From assembly GCA_947451925.1 (NCBI GenBank), contig CANGAW010000010.1:1-61214 (forward strand): a stretch of 61,214 nt of DNA, read 5' to 3'. Of the stretch, positions 34,461-43,786 are shown piece by piece (the first letter of the stretch is position 1; each line of letters starts with the position of its first letter). The notes below the pieces were generated by a model. It had not been told where the DNA came from. It did not search any database and was given only the letters and a program-made list of their open reading frames with translations. Source of the DNA: Burkholderiales bacterium (lineage in GTDB: Bacteria > Pseudomonadota > Gammaproteobacteria > Burkholderiales > Burkholderiaceae_D). A program made the translations under genes and the position numbers.

Positions 34461-37400
34461 TCAAAGTGAGTCGTCATTTTTGGCTGCTACCAGCGCCATT
34501 GGCGCTGTGCCGCCTTCTTCTGTATCGGTATGGGTGCTGCCGAAGCGGCGTTTCAGCCACAGCGCAAAATCATCCAGCCAGGTGTAGATCACCGGCACCA
34601 CCACCAAAGTCAGGATGGAGGAAGTAATAATGCCACCGATGACAGCCTGTCCCATTGGGGCACGTTCTTCCGAGCCTTCGGCCATGCCCAGCGCCAGCGG
34701 CACCATGCCGAACACCATGGCCAGCGTGGTCATCAGAATCGGCCGCAGCCGCACATGCGCAGCTTCCAGCAAGGCGGCATTGCGGGCTGCACCGGCTTTC
34801 CTCGCCTGATTGGCAAAGTCGACCAGCAAAATCGCATTTTTGGTGACCAGACCCATGAGCATCACAAAGCCGATAATCGAGAACAGGTTCAGGGTCGAGC
34901 GGAAAATCATCAGCGACAGAAAGACGCCGATCAGGGTCAGCGGCAGCGCCGACATGATGGCAATCGGCTGCAAGAAACTGCCGAATTGCGAGGCCAGAAT
35001 CATGTAAATGAAAATCACCGCCAGCAGCAACGCCGAGATCGCATAGTTGAAGGACTCTTGCATGCTCTTGGCCGAGCCGCCCACTTGGTAGCGGTAGCCG
35101 GGAGGCCAGTTAATGCTGTCGAGCGCACGCTTGATGTCGGCATTGGCCTGACCGGCGGAGCGACCAATGACGTTGGCCGAGAGTTCGACTTCGCGGTTCA
35201 GGTCGCGCCGGTTGATTTGATTGGCACCGGTTGATGGCGTAATGCTGGCCACCTGACGCAGCGGCACCATGCGCGACGAGCCATCGCTATTGGTGAGCGT
35301 ACTGACCAACATTAAACGCGACAGGTCTTGCACATTATTACGGTCACCCGGTGCTAAGCGCACATTGACATCATAATTTTCATCGTCACGGTCACGCCAG
35401 GTGCTCGCCGCTTCCCCAGCGAGCAAGGGCCGCAAGGCATTGCCGATCTGGGTCACGCCAATGCCGAGATCGGCAGCGACTTCGCGATGCGGCTCGACCC
35501 AAATGCTGGGTTTGTTGGCCTTCAGACTGGAATCAAGATCGACGACACCGGCAATGGCGCTGATTTTTGCATTGGCTTCGTCGGCCAGTTTGGCTAATTG
35601 TTTGAGGTCACTGCCCAGAATCGATAAACGGATTTGCTTGTTGTCGCCACCCACGCCATCGAGCGAGCCGACATGGGTGACGGTGACGCCGGCGAGCTGG
35701 TTGAGCGCCACGCGCAAGGCCTGATTCAGTTCTTTGGCGCTGCGATTGCGCTGGCTGCGCGGCAGCAGGCGTACAAAGGCGGTTGCATAGTTTTTGCCCT
35801 GCGCATTGCCGGTGTTAATGGTGGTGTAGACATCGACCACTTCCGGCAGCGCTCGCAAAATGGCTTCAGTTTGCCTGGCTTTGCTTTCGGTGAATTCCAG
35901 CGATGCGCCGACTGGTGTGTTGAAAATGATGCCGGTTTCGGAATAATCAGCTTGTGGCACGAATTCGGTACCGATCAAGCCTGCAGCGGGAATGGCCAGC
36001 CCGGCGAAAAAGGTGGCCACTGCCAATACCAGTGTCGCGACCCGATGGCGCAGCGACCAGCTGAGAGCGACCTGATAAAGCTTCGATAACCAGTTAACGA
36101 AATGCTCGAACTGCTCCAATACCCGGCCTATGCTGTTGGCATACCAGCCGCGACGCACGCCCTTGTTGCCGTGCACTGCCGGGTCGCGCCAGATCGAGGA
36201 CAACATCGGGTCCAGCGTAAAGGATACGAACATCGAGATCAGCACGGCGGCTGTGACGGTAATGCCGAACTGGTGAAAGAAGCGACCGATGATGCCGCCC
36301 ATGAAACCAACCGGCAAAAATACCGCCACAATCGAAAAGGTGGTGGCCAGCACAGCCAGACCGATTTCAGCCGTGCCTTCGAGTGCGGCGGTTTTGTGAC
36401 TCTTGTAACGGCCATGGACCTTCATGCCGGCGTGACGGACGATGTTTTCACGCACCACGATGGCGTCATCGATCAGTAAGCCCACGCACAAGGACAAGGC
36501 CATCAGCGTAATGGTGTTGATGGTAAAGCCGAACAAGTCCATGAACAGAAAAGTGCCGATCAGGGCCACCGGCAAGGTCAGTCCGGTAATGACGGTCGAG
36601 CGCCAGGAGTTTAAAAACAGGAACACGATCAGGATGGTCAGCATCGCGCCTTCGATCAGCGTGCGGCGCACATTGTCGACGCCCACCCGAATGCGGCGCG
36701 AGCTGTCCTTGATGACGTCGAGTCTGACGCCGGGGTGCAAAGCGTCCAGCGTAGGTTGCAGTTCTTTAATCACGCGCAAGAGGCCGTCGGCAACGTCGAT
36801 GGTGTTCTGACCCTGTGCCTTCAAAATATCCAGCGACAGCGTAGGCCGGCCATTAAACAAGGCCAGACTTTCCTGTTCCTGCTGGCTGTCGACCACATCG
36901 GCAATCTGACCCAGCAGGATTGATTCGTTACCGCGGCGGGCAACGACAATGCGGGCGAAATCTTCGGGGCGGGCAATCAGGCCTTTGACCTGCACCACCT
37001 TTTCACCCGACAAAGCGCGCACCGCGCCAGTTGGCAATTCCTGATTTTCATTGCGCACCGCATTAATTACCTGATCGACACCGATGCCCTGTGCTTCCAT
37101 TTCGGCAGGCTTGACGTAGATTTGCACTTCCCGCTTGACGCCGCCGACCAGACTTACCGAGCCTACCCCGCGCACATTTTCCAGTCGCTTTTTAATCAGC
37201 TTGTCGGCAATCGTAGTCAGTTCGCGGGTGCTGTATTGGGTGCTGCCCGGCGCATTGGTGACTGCCACCGAGAAAATAGGGCGGTCGGCCGGATCGTAGC
37301 GGGTGATGCGCGACTCTTTGACTTCACGGCGGAACAGACTTTTGATCAGTGCGACTTTTTCGCGCACATCTTGCGCTGCCTGCGCCGGGTCAACGGTGAG

Positions 37401-37688
37401 TGCAAATTCGATAATGACCACCGACTGGCCTTCATAGGAACGGGAAGTCAGGCTGTTAATGCCGTTAATGGTGTTGACCGCTTCTTCCACCTTGCGCGTC
37501 ACATCGGCTTCCACCGTTTCCGGTGCCGCGCCCGGGTATTCGGTTTGCACCACCACCACCGGAAAAGTCACGTCCGGAAATTGGTCCACCCGCAGGCGCT
37601 GATAAGAAAACAGACCGAGCACGACAAAGGCCACCATCATCATGGTGGCCAGTACTGGATTGCCTATACTGATTCGCGTAAACCACAT
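34461..37688 (-). CDS. RND efflux permease (HAE1 family), second system
   Basis: Inner-membrane proton antiporter of 1075 residues. It begins [40 protein letters not shown]. The TM4 motif is [19 protein letters not shown]. The C-terminal half has [30 protein letters not shown]. It resembles the MdtB/MexF-like subgroup more than AcrB. It lies 20 bp behind its adaptor and downstream of tetR, so tetR-MFP-RND form the operon start. No channel gene follows directly, but tolC is three genes on in the same direction. Substrates are unknown. Confidence 0.95.
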   Translation of the reverse strand: MWFTRISIGNPVLATMMMVAFVVLGLFSYQRLRVDQFPDVTFPVVVVQTEYPGAAPETVEADVTRKVEEAVNTINGINSLTSRSYEGQSVVIIEFALTVDPAQAAQDVREKVALIKSLFRREVKESRITRYDPADRPIFSVAVTNAPGSTQYSTRELTTIADKLIKKRLENVRGVGSVSLVGGVKREVQIYVKPAEMEAQGIGVDQVINAVRNENQELPTGAVRALSGEKVVQVKGLIARPEDFARIVVARRGNESILLGQIADVVDSQQEQESLALFNGRPTLSLDILKAQGQNTIDVADGLLRVIKELQPTLDALHPGVRLDVIKDSSRRIRVGVDNVRRTLIEGAMLTILIVFLFLNSWRSTVITGLTLPVALIGTFLFMDLFGFTINTITLMALSLCVGLLIDDAIVVRENIVRHAGMKVHGRYKSHKTAALEGTAEIGLAVLATTFSIVAVFLPVGFMGGIIGRFFHQFGITVTAAVLISMFVSFTLDPMLSSIWRDPAVHGNKGVRRGWYANSIGRVLEQFEHFVNWLSKLYQVALSWSLRHRVATLVLAVATFFAGLAIPAAGLIGTEFVPQADYSETGIIFNTPVGASLEFTESKARQTEAILRALPEVVDVYTTINTGNAQGKNYATAFVRLLPRSQRNRSAKELNQALRVALNQLAGVTVTHVGSLDGVGGDNKQIRLSILGSDLKQLAKLADEANAKISAIAGVVDLDSSLKANKPSIWVEPHREVAADLGIGVTQIGNALRPLLAGEAASTWRDRDDENYDVNVRLAPGDRNNVQDLSRLMLVSTLTNSDGSSRMVPLRQVASITPSTGANQINRRDLNREVELSANVIGRSAGQANADIKRALDSINWPPGYRYQVGGSAKSMQESFNYAISALLLAVIFIYMILASQFGSFLQPIAIMSALPLTLIGVFLSLMIFRSTLNLFSIIGFVMLMGLVTKNAILLVDFANQARKAGAARNAALLEAAHVRLRPILMTTLAMVFGMVPLALGMAEGSEERAPMGQAVIGGIITSSILTLVVVPVIYTWLDDFALWLKRRFGSTHTDTEEGGTAPMALVAAKNDDSL

Positions 37689-37708
37689 ACTGTTTGATCC
37701 GGTCCCAG

Positions 37709-38833
37709 TTATTTTGCAGCGGTAATGTGGACTTTGCTGCCGGTGCGCAAATTGCCCATATCGTTTTTAATTATTTGTGCGCCGCTAATAACGCCGGCTG
37801 TAATTTCAATGCGTGGTTCTTCGTCGCTTTTGCCTTCTACGCCAAGCGTCACGGGGTTTTTGACCAGCAGCCCGTTTTCGATTGCATACACATAGGCACC
37901 CTGACTGGTTTTATGCACTGCGCTGACAGGTAGCGCCAGTACATTCGCCTTACTGCGCAGCGTTAACTGGGCTTCGGCAAACATGCCCGAGCGCAGCTTG
38001 TTTTGCGGATTGGCGACCTGGATGTACACCAGTATCGAGCGTGAGCCACTTTGTGTGGCCGGATTGATGCGCACCACTCGCCCGCTAAACGATTCATCAA
38101 GCCCATCAACCTGCAGCCTGACCGTCTGGCCCAGCGCGACATTGCCGATTTCACTGGTTGGTACCACCGCTTCCATTTCGATTTTTTGCAGATTCAAAAT
38201 GTCCAGCAAACGATTGTCAGGTGACACTTTTTCGCCGGGCTGCACACTGCGGCTGGCAATCATGCCGGAGATCGGCGCGCGAATGATGGTGTCGTTTAAT
38301 AGTTTTTGCACAATATCGACGGCGCTGCGCGCAGCGTCGACATTGGCTTGCGCGACGGCGAACTGACTCTCGGCATTGTCAAAGGCATTGCGCGAGATAA
38401 AACCTTTTTCCAGCAACGCGCGATTGTTGTCGCGGGTTTTGGTGGCAATGTCGAGTTGCGCGCGACTGGCGTTCAGATTGCCGCGTGCCTGTTCGACCTT
38501 GGCCTGGTATTCGGTGCTGTCCATTTTGACGATGATCTGGCCGGCCTGAACCGATTCGCCTTCGCGCACCAGTATTTCCCTGATGTCCCCTGCCACCCGC
38601 GCTTTCACGCTGGCCTGATCCACTGCCTTGAGTGAACCTGACAAAGACAAGTTTTGGCTGAGTTCGGAAGGCACAACCGTGATCACTTCTTGCGGCAAAA
38701 ATTCGATGGTCGTTGCCACTGGTGCAACGGGCACCGGCGCGAGCGGTTTTTTCGGTTTAAGCAGCAGGCTCAGTGCCCCAATAAGTACGAGGGCAACAAC
38801 GAGCAAAATCCAGCGAAGACGTTTTTTTTGCAT
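37709..38833 (-). CDS. RND efflux periplasmic adaptor subunit, second system
   Basis: Membrane-fusion protein of 374 residues. The N-terminal signal anchor RLRWILLVVALVLIGALSLLL is followed by a Pro/Val-rich linker. The lipoyl half-motifs are SVKARVAGDIREILVREGESVQAGQIIVKMD and TIIRAPISGMIASRSVQPGEKVSPD. There is no lipobox Cys, unlike AcrA at 30709. It starts 2 bp after the tetR stop and is 20 bp upstream of the permease, so it is almost certainly co-transcribed with both. Confidence 0.94.
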   Translation of the reverse strand: MQKKRLRWILLVVALVLIGALSLLLKPKKPLAPVPVAPVATTIEFLPQEVITVVPSELSQNLSLSGSLKAVDQASVKARVAGDIREILVREGESVQAGQIIVKMDSTEYQAKVEQARGNLNASRAQLDIATKTRDNNRALLEKGFISRNAFDNAESQFAVAQANVDAARSAVDIVQKLLNDTIIRAPISGMIASRSVQPGEKVSPDNRLLDILNLQKIEMEAVVPTSEIGNVALGQTVRLQVDGLDESFSGRVVRINPATQSGSRSILVYIQVANPQNKLRSGMFAEAQLTLRSKANVLALPVSAVHKTSQGAYVYAIENGLLVKNPVTLGVEGKSDEEPRIEITAGVISGAQIIKNDMGNLRTGSKVHITAAK

Positions 38834-38835
38834 AC

Positions 38836-39501
38836 TTAAACTAAAGAAGTTGAGGAAGGAGCAGGCGTTGCCTGCAAGCCGTGCGTAATCAGGTCAAGAA
38901 AACAATTCAGATAATCGGGCGCTGAAATCGCCTGCAAGCCGCACGAAGCAAATGAGTGTTTCCACATCATCAGCACGATGACGGGTGCAACGATCACCAG
39001 ATTGGCGTGTGACGTATCAATAGGGCGAAACTCGCCGTTGCGAATGCCGCGCTCCAGCATGCGGATGATGAGTGCATTACTGCGCGAAATCACTTCCTCA
39101 TGATAAAAGCGGGCAACGTCGGGGAAGTTTCCGGATTCTGCCATCATCAGCTTGGTGATGCCGGAGAGTTTGGTCTCCCCTATACGCTCCCACCAGCCGA
39201 GAATGAAATTGCGCAGCAGTTCGGTGCTGGTGCCTGTGAATTGCTCAATATAGGTCTCGGCCTCGGCCAGTACCGACACCAGATGTTCGCGCACCACGGC
39301 TTTGAACAACTCTTCCTTGTTCTCAAAATACAAATATAAAGTGCCTTTTGAGACGCCGGCACAGGCTGCCACATCATCAAGCCGGGTTGCCGCATAACCC
39401 CGTTGAACGAACAAATCCAGCGCAGCCGCCAGCAGCTCATGCGGACGAGCGTCTTTGCGGCGTTCCCAGCGGGGTTTGGTTTTCAGGTCGAGGGCGGGCA
39501 T
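38836..39501 (-). CDS. TetR family transcriptional regulator
   Basis: A 221-residue repressor with an N-terminal helix-turn-helix: HELLAAALDLFVQRGYAATRLDDVAACAGVSKGTLYLYFENKEELFKAVV at about residues 20-70. A TetR-C-like ligand domain follows. It heads the operon with the adaptor and permease and very likely represses it in response to a pump substrate. The ATG at 39501 (MPALDLKTKPRWERR) leaves a 22-bp palindrome 14 bp upstream as probable operator. A longer form from 39564 would read through that operator and was rejected. Confidence 0.92.
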   Translation of the reverse strand: MPALDLKTKPRWERRKDARPHELLAAALDLFVQRGYAATRLDDVAACAGVSKGTLYLYFENKEELFKAVVREHLVSVLAEAETYIEQFTGTSTELLRNFILGWWERIGETKLSGITKLMMAESGNFPDVARFYHEEVISRSNALIIRMLERGIRNGEFRPIDTSHANLVIVAPVIVLMMWKHSFASCGLQAISAPDYLNCFLDLITHGLQATPAPSSTSLV

Positions 39502-39514
39502 GAAATGTAAAAAA

Positions 39515-39536
39515 TTACTAACTAACGAGTCAGTAA
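39515..39536. promoter_or_regulatory. Probable TetR operator palindrome
   Basis: TTACTAACT-AACG-AGTCAGTAA is an imperfect palindrome with 9-bp arms and one mismatch. It lies 14 bp upstream of the tetR ATG. Its length and position fit autoregulation of tetR-MFP-RND. Confidence 0.7.
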
Positions 39537-39612
39537 TATAGGTGTTCACGACTTGCTGCGTCAAGCAAAGATGGTCGGTGAATGGACGAACTCAGTCCAG
39601 GTTGCCTGGCTA

Positions 39613-39641
39613 GGAACCGTTCGGCAACTTACTGTTACCCA
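39613..39641 (+). promoter_or_regulatory. hrp-box-like promoter of the 39738 gene
   Basis: GGAACC (39613-39618), 16 bases, then TTACCCA (39635-39641), about 97 bp before the ATG. The -35 is the exact hrp-box hexamer, and the ACNNA core of CCACNNA is kept (ACCCA). It fits the pattern of the four other sites in the window. A hairpin AATAGCAA-AGAC-TTGCTATT follows at 39668-39687 in the leader. Confidence 0.6.
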
Positions 39642-39737
39642 AAAACAGTCATCCCTTCTCATTATCGAATAGCAAAGACTTGCTATTTGGCTTGCTAATC
39701 CCACCAGTCCTCACACTTTCCGTTGAAAGGTAAAACC

Positions 39738-41606
39738 ATGAAGCCGGTCATTCCACCACTCAGTCGTGCAAATTCACAGGCCAATCTCGTCGATACGGAA
39801 GTACAAAAGAAGACCAGTGCCGAATCACAATCCAAATCTCAAACTTCTTCCGAAGAGGGTGATAAAACCTCAGCTGAGAAGACTGCAACGCCACAGCAAT
39901 CGCCGCGCATTGTCCCGTCCTGGATCAGCAGCAAGTCCGAAGTGACCCAGTCCATGAGTGCCGCACCCAAGCCCGTACTGAAACTGAACCTGTCTGCTTT
40001 GCCAAGTACCCCGCCCATCGTTTCACCCAGAAAACCGCCTGTCGATTCGCCACCACCCTTACCAAACAGCAGCAGAAATGCTGGCAATGCCAGTCATTCA
40101 AGCAACTCAAGTAACTCAAGTAACTCCAGCAATCACAGTGCATGGACCACCACCACAACCAACACCACGGCGACCACCACGACGACTTCCACCAATTCGA
40201 CAAGCACGACGACCAAAGTCGCTGCCGGTCGAACCAGTTATCTGCTGCCCGAACTGGCCAGTGGCAATAAGAAAACAATTCTTGATCCGACGCTGCTGGC
40301 CAAACAACTAATCGCTGGCGAGAGCCAGAATTACACCAGGCCATTAACCGGCAGCGCAGTTACAACCCTGTTGCGTCAGGCCATACCGATGAAAGAAAAA
40401 TTGCCTGACGTTGTTGAGATTCCTGCGGATGAAAATGCGATAACGGTGTATCTGGAGCCGTTCATGAATCACTATTTCGACACCCCGGCGGTGAATGAAA
40501 AATTACAAGCCATCCAGCTTGGCTATGAGCAGAAACAGCCGGAAATACAAGCGATGTATGACAATGAAGGCGCACGTAATTTCAGCCGTTCTGACAAAGT
40601 AAAGACGGTGATGTTGCCAATTATTTCGCCGATTGTGAAATATATTTGTGGCGAAAAAAATAGTCTGGCTTCGTCCGGTTTGCCCAAGCCTGTACTTGAA
40701 CTGATGCTGGCGGTTGATGAAGAAGTGCAAATATGGTTTGCAAAAAATGGCAACGGCAATGCAGAAGATTTGAAAACAGCACGGCAAAATGCGCTGAAGA
40801 GTTTTTTCGGTACCCGCTCTTTCATGGCCCGCTTCACACTGGATCTGGCGAAAGATAAAAATAAGCCTGATCGTTTTTACACACCTTTGGTCGGTTATTT
40901 AAATACCTACCTGAATGTGCAAATCGAAGACTTCGTTACTTCAATCATGCGTTGTACGCCGGAGCAGCGGGCACAAATTACGAAAGAGGCAAAAATCATT
41001 ACCAGCCGTCCTATGCTCGCTGAAAAAGAACAAAAGGCGCTTGATGCCAATAAAGATCGCGTATTAAACAGGAAGCCCACCAAACTGATCAATCGCTTCA
41101 ATGATGCCTTAGATATCAAGCCCAAGTCGGGCAATGAAGCGCCGACCTCGCCACGCAAACCCATACAGCGCAGAAAAACGCTGGAGGGCAAAATGCCAGG
41201 CTCGGAAAAAGACGAAGGGCTGGCCCCCCTGAGTTCGCCGCGCCGCCAATTACCGACTGATAAAACGCTGGACCCGGAATCAGCAAAAGCGACAGCACTG
41301 GCACGCAAAAGGAAAGCAACAGCAGGGGAGTATCTGAAACTGATCAAGCTTTCTCAGTATGAAGATTTTGCCGAAATGGGCAGCGTCATTCGGGAATTTT
41401 CTACCCATATTGTTGACGCTTCAAGGAAAGACTATCAGGACTTTAAAAAGTTTCCTGACATGGTCTTTTTAAACTTTATTGAAGCCTATATCGGCAGACA
41501 ACGGATCTTTGGCAACGCGCCGTCAAATGGATTGCAAGCCTTGCAGGCCGACTTGCGTAAAAGAGCACAAATCATACCGCCTAATCCTTTTGCAGACGCA
41601 CAGTAA
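39738..41606 (+). CDS. Ser/Thr-rich candidate type III effector (unrecognised)
   Basis: I do not recognise this 622-residue protein. Residues 1-165 are disordered-looking: QQSPRIVPS at 53-61, VSPRKP near 95-100, a Pro stretch, SNSS repeats at about 121-132 and an almost pure Thr/Ser tract at about 137-159. Residues 170-430 look globular and helical. A second basic Ser/Pro segment has TSPRKPIQRRKTLEG and SSPRRQLP before a helical C-terminus ending PPNPFADAQ. There is no signal peptide or membrane segment. The PR(M/I)V motif, SNSS motif and Thr linker recall the F-box/LRR N-termini, and the promoter is of the same hrp-like type. Secretion is inference. Confidence 0.65.
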   Translation: MKPVIPPLSRANSQANLVDTEVQKKTSAESQSKSQTSSEEGDKTSAEKTATPQQSPRIVPSWISSKSEVTQSMSAAPKPVLKLNLSALPSTPPIVSPRKPPVDSPPPLPNSSRNAGNASHSSNSSNSSNSSNHSAWTTTTTNTTATTTTTSTNSTSTTTKVAAGRTSYLLPELASGNKKTILDPTLLAKQLIAGESQNYTRPLTGSAVTTLLRQAIPMKEKLPDVVEIPADENAITVYLEPFMNHYFDTPAVNEKLQAIQLGYEQKQPEIQAMYDNEGARNFSRSDKVKTVMLPIISPIVKYICGEKNSLASSGLPKPVLELMLAVDEEVQIWFAKNGNGNAEDLKTARQNALKSFFGTRSFMARFTLDLAKDKNKPDRFYTPLVGYLNTYLNVQIEDFVTSIMRCTPEQRAQITKEAKIITSRPMLAEKEQKALDANKDRVLNRKPTKLINRFNDALDIKPKSGNEAPTSPRKPIQRRKTLEGKMPGSEKDEGLAPLSSPRRQLPTDKTLDPESAKATALARKRKATAGEYLKLIKLSQYEDFAEMGSVIREFSTHIVDASRKDYQDFKKFPDMVFLNFIEAYIGRQRIFGNAPSNGLQALQADLRKRAQIIPPNPFADAQ

Positions 41607-41665
41607 AAACCCCGGGTAAACATTAATAATATTTGCTTACCAATCTATCCTGATGCCACTTGGCT

Positions 41666-41708
41666 AAAGCCAGTAAAATCAGAGTCCCTCTGATTTGCTG
41701 GCTTTTTT
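41666..41708 (+). terminator. Long hairpin between the 39738 gene and macA
   Basis: AAAGCCAG, two bases, AAATCAGAG, a 3-base loop, CTCTGATTT, one base, CTGGCTTT then TTT. It has the form of a Rho-independent terminator for the upstream gene. The T-run runs straight into the macA ATG at 41709, which is unusual. Confidence 0.8.
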
Positions 41709-43031
41709 ATGAACCTGTTGAAAAAATGGTGGCTGTGGAGCTTGCTTGTTTTGCTCGCCATAGGCGGCGGCCTTGGCTACAAATTCTGGGCGCAAAAAAA
41801 TGCCGCGCCTATTTACCGTACTGTGAAGCTGGAAAAAGGCACGCTGACGGCCAGTGTTGCTGCCAGTGGCACCTTGCAGCCGGTAGTGTCTGTTCAGGTT
41901 GGCTCCCAGGTTTCCGGTCAGTTAAAGGAAGTGCTGGTGGACTTCAATAGTCTGGTCAAAAAAGGCCAGCTGATTGCGCGCATTGATCCCGAGACCTTTG
42001 AATACAAGCTCAGGCAGGCACAAGCCGATCTGGATGCGGCACGCTCGCAGGTGTTAACGCAGCAGGCAACCATTGCGGCACAACGTGCCAGCCAGTCTCA
42101 GGTTGAAGTCAGCCTGGCGGACGCGCGGCGTGATCTTGAACGCAAACTGCTATTGCAGGCCAAGCATTTTATTTCTGGCGCCGATGTCGATAAGGCGCAG
42201 GCAACCGTCAATGCACTGGCTGAGCAAGTCAAAGCGGCGCAGGCCCAGGTTGAGGTAGCGCGAGCCAATGCCGGCAATGTGGCGGCAGTGGTCAAGCAGC
42301 GCGAAGCGTCGCTGGCGCAGGCGCGCATTGACCTTGAACGAACGGGCATTCGTTCACCCATCACCGGCATCGTTATCAAGCGCAGTGTGGATAAAGGGCA
42401 GACTGTGGCCGCCAGCCTGCAGGCGCCCGAGCTTTTTATCATTGCCGAAAATTTGACTGACATGCGGGTAGACACCGCCATTGATGAATCCGAAGTCGGC
42501 AAAATAAAAATTGGCCAGCGTGCCAGTTTTACGGTCGATGCTTTCCCGGGTAAAGTGTTTGACGGCACCGTGCAGCAAGTGCGCAAAGCCGCAGTCAATG
42601 TGTCTAATGTGGTCACCTATCTGGTCGAAGTGTCGGCATCGAATCCCGATTTGCTTTTATTGCCAGGAATGACGGCCAATGTGCGTGTGGTGACGGAGGT
42701 GCGTGAAGGCGTGCTGAAAGTGCCGAATGCCGCCTTGCGCTTTCGGCCACCTAAAACCGAGCAGGACAAAAACACGGCAAGCAACAACGCTGGCAGCGCC
42801 GGCAGTAAACAGCAAGGCGCACGCAGCGGTGCTGCTGGCAAGGCTCGCTTGTATCGCCTTGAAGCCGGTGAGCTGGTCGCTTTCCCCGTCAAAATTGGTG
42901 CCAGCGATGGCTTGATGACCGAAGTCAGCGCCGATAATTTGTCTGAAGGCAGCGAGGTGGTCATTGGTACCAATGACGCTGGTGATAAACGCCGGCCGTC
43001 TGCAATGGGCGGCGGTCCCCGCATGTTTTGA
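41709..43031 (+). CDS. macA: MacA-like efflux adaptor (HlyD family)
   Basis: Periplasmic adaptor of an ABC-type tripartite exporter, 440 residues. The N-terminal anchor is LKKWWLWSLLVLLAIGGGLGYKFW. MacA-type features: TLTASVAASGTLQPVVSVQVGSQVSGQLKEVLVDFNSLVKKGQLIARIDPETFEYKLRQA, a long coiled-coil hairpin, and IRSPITGIVIKRSVDKGQTVAASLQAPELFIIAENLTDM. Near the C-terminus is a Ser/Ala/Gly insert (NTASNNAGSAGSK). The ATG immediately follows a terminator-like hairpin and has no visible Shine-Dalgarno, so translation may depend on how that hairpin folds. Confidence 0.93.
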   Translation: MNLLKKWWLWSLLVLLAIGGGLGYKFWAQKNAAPIYRTVKLEKGTLTASVAASGTLQPVVSVQVGSQVSGQLKEVLVDFNSLVKKGQLIARIDPETFEYKLRQAQADLDAARSQVLTQQATIAAQRASQSQVEVSLADARRDLERKLLLQAKHFISGADVDKAQATVNALAEQVKAAQAQVEVARANAGNVAAVVKQREASLAQARIDLERTGIRSPITGIVIKRSVDKGQTVAASLQAPELFIIAENLTDMRVDTAIDESEVGKIKIGQRASFTVDAFPGKVFDGTVQQVRKAAVNVSNVVTYLVEVSASNPDLLLLPGMTANVRVVTEVREGVLKVPNAALRFRPPKTEQDKNTASNNAGSAGSKQQGARSGAAGKARLYRLEAGELVAFPVKIGASDGLMTEVSADNLSEGSEVVIGTNDAGDKRRPSAMGGGPRMF

Positions 43032-43051
43032 TAATGGTTTGATTGCCTGAC

Positions 43052-43786
43052 ATGACGATTTTGATTCAAACCAATGCGCTGACCAAGGATTATCAGATGG
43101 GTGACACCCATGTGCTGGCCCTGCGTGGTGTGTCTTTGCAAATTCATTCTGGTGAATTTGTCGCCATCATGGGCGCGTCGGGCTCGGGCAAGTCGACCTT
43201 CATGAATTTGCTTGGCTGTCTGGATTCGCCGAGTTCCGGCGACTATCTACTAGCGGGGGAGGCCGTGTCGGCCATGACGGGGGACGCATTAGCGGCGATT
43301 CGTAATCAGCGTATTGGTTTCGTTTTCCAGCAATTTAATTTATTGCCGCGCACCAGTGCGCAAGACAACGTCGAGTTACCGCTCTTGTATGCCGGCACGC
43401 CAGTGACTGAACGACATACGCGTGCGCTGGACAGCCTGCGCCAGGTGGGCTTGGCCGAGCGCGCACATCATCATCCGGCACAACTCTCGGGCGGGCAGCA
43501 GCAGCGTGTTGCCATTGCGCGCGCTTTGGTCAACCGGCCCGCATTGATTCTGGCCGATGAACCAACCGGCGCACTCGATTCCCGTACCAGCTTAGACATC
43601 ATGGCTTTGCTGCAAAAACTCAATAAGAGCGGCATGACGATCGTGATGGTGACGCACGAACCGGATATTGCCGCGTTTGCTACACGCATCATCACCTTTC
43701 GCGATGGCCGTGTGATGAGCGATGCGGCCAATAAGGCAGACGATGCCTTAGTTCGGCTCGCTGCTTATCAAGAGGCGCAATCATGA
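43052..43786 (+). CDS. macB: MacB-type ABC exporter ATP-binding protein
   Basis: ATPase of the MacAB/LolD type, 244 residues. Walker A GASGSGKST, Q-loop FVFQQFNLLPRTSAQDNVELPL, signature LSGGQQQRVAIARALV, Walker B LILADEPTGALD and switch His VTHEPD are all present. The ATG at 43052 is preferred to a TTG three codons earlier. In E. coli the ATPase and permease are fused in MacB; here they are separate genes overlapping by 4 bp. The substrate could be a macrolide, lipoprotein or peptide. Confidence 0.94.
   Translation: MTILIQTNALTKDYQMGDTHVLALRGVSLQIHSGEFVAIMGASGSGKSTFMNLLGCLDSPSSGDYLLAGEAVSAMTGDALAAIRNQRIGFVFQQFNLLPRTSAQDNVELPLLYAGTPVTERHTRALDSLRQVGLAERAHHHPAQLSGGQQQRVAIARALVNRPALILADEPTGALDSRTSLDIMALLQKLNKSGMTIVMVTHEPDIAAFATRIITFRDGRVMSDAANKADDALVRLAAYQEAQS

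Noticed and set aside
39839..40344. Minus-strand frames opposite the Ser/Thr-rich gene
   Set aside because: They arise from the ACC/ACT-rich coding repeats of the plus-strand gene and have no start signals.
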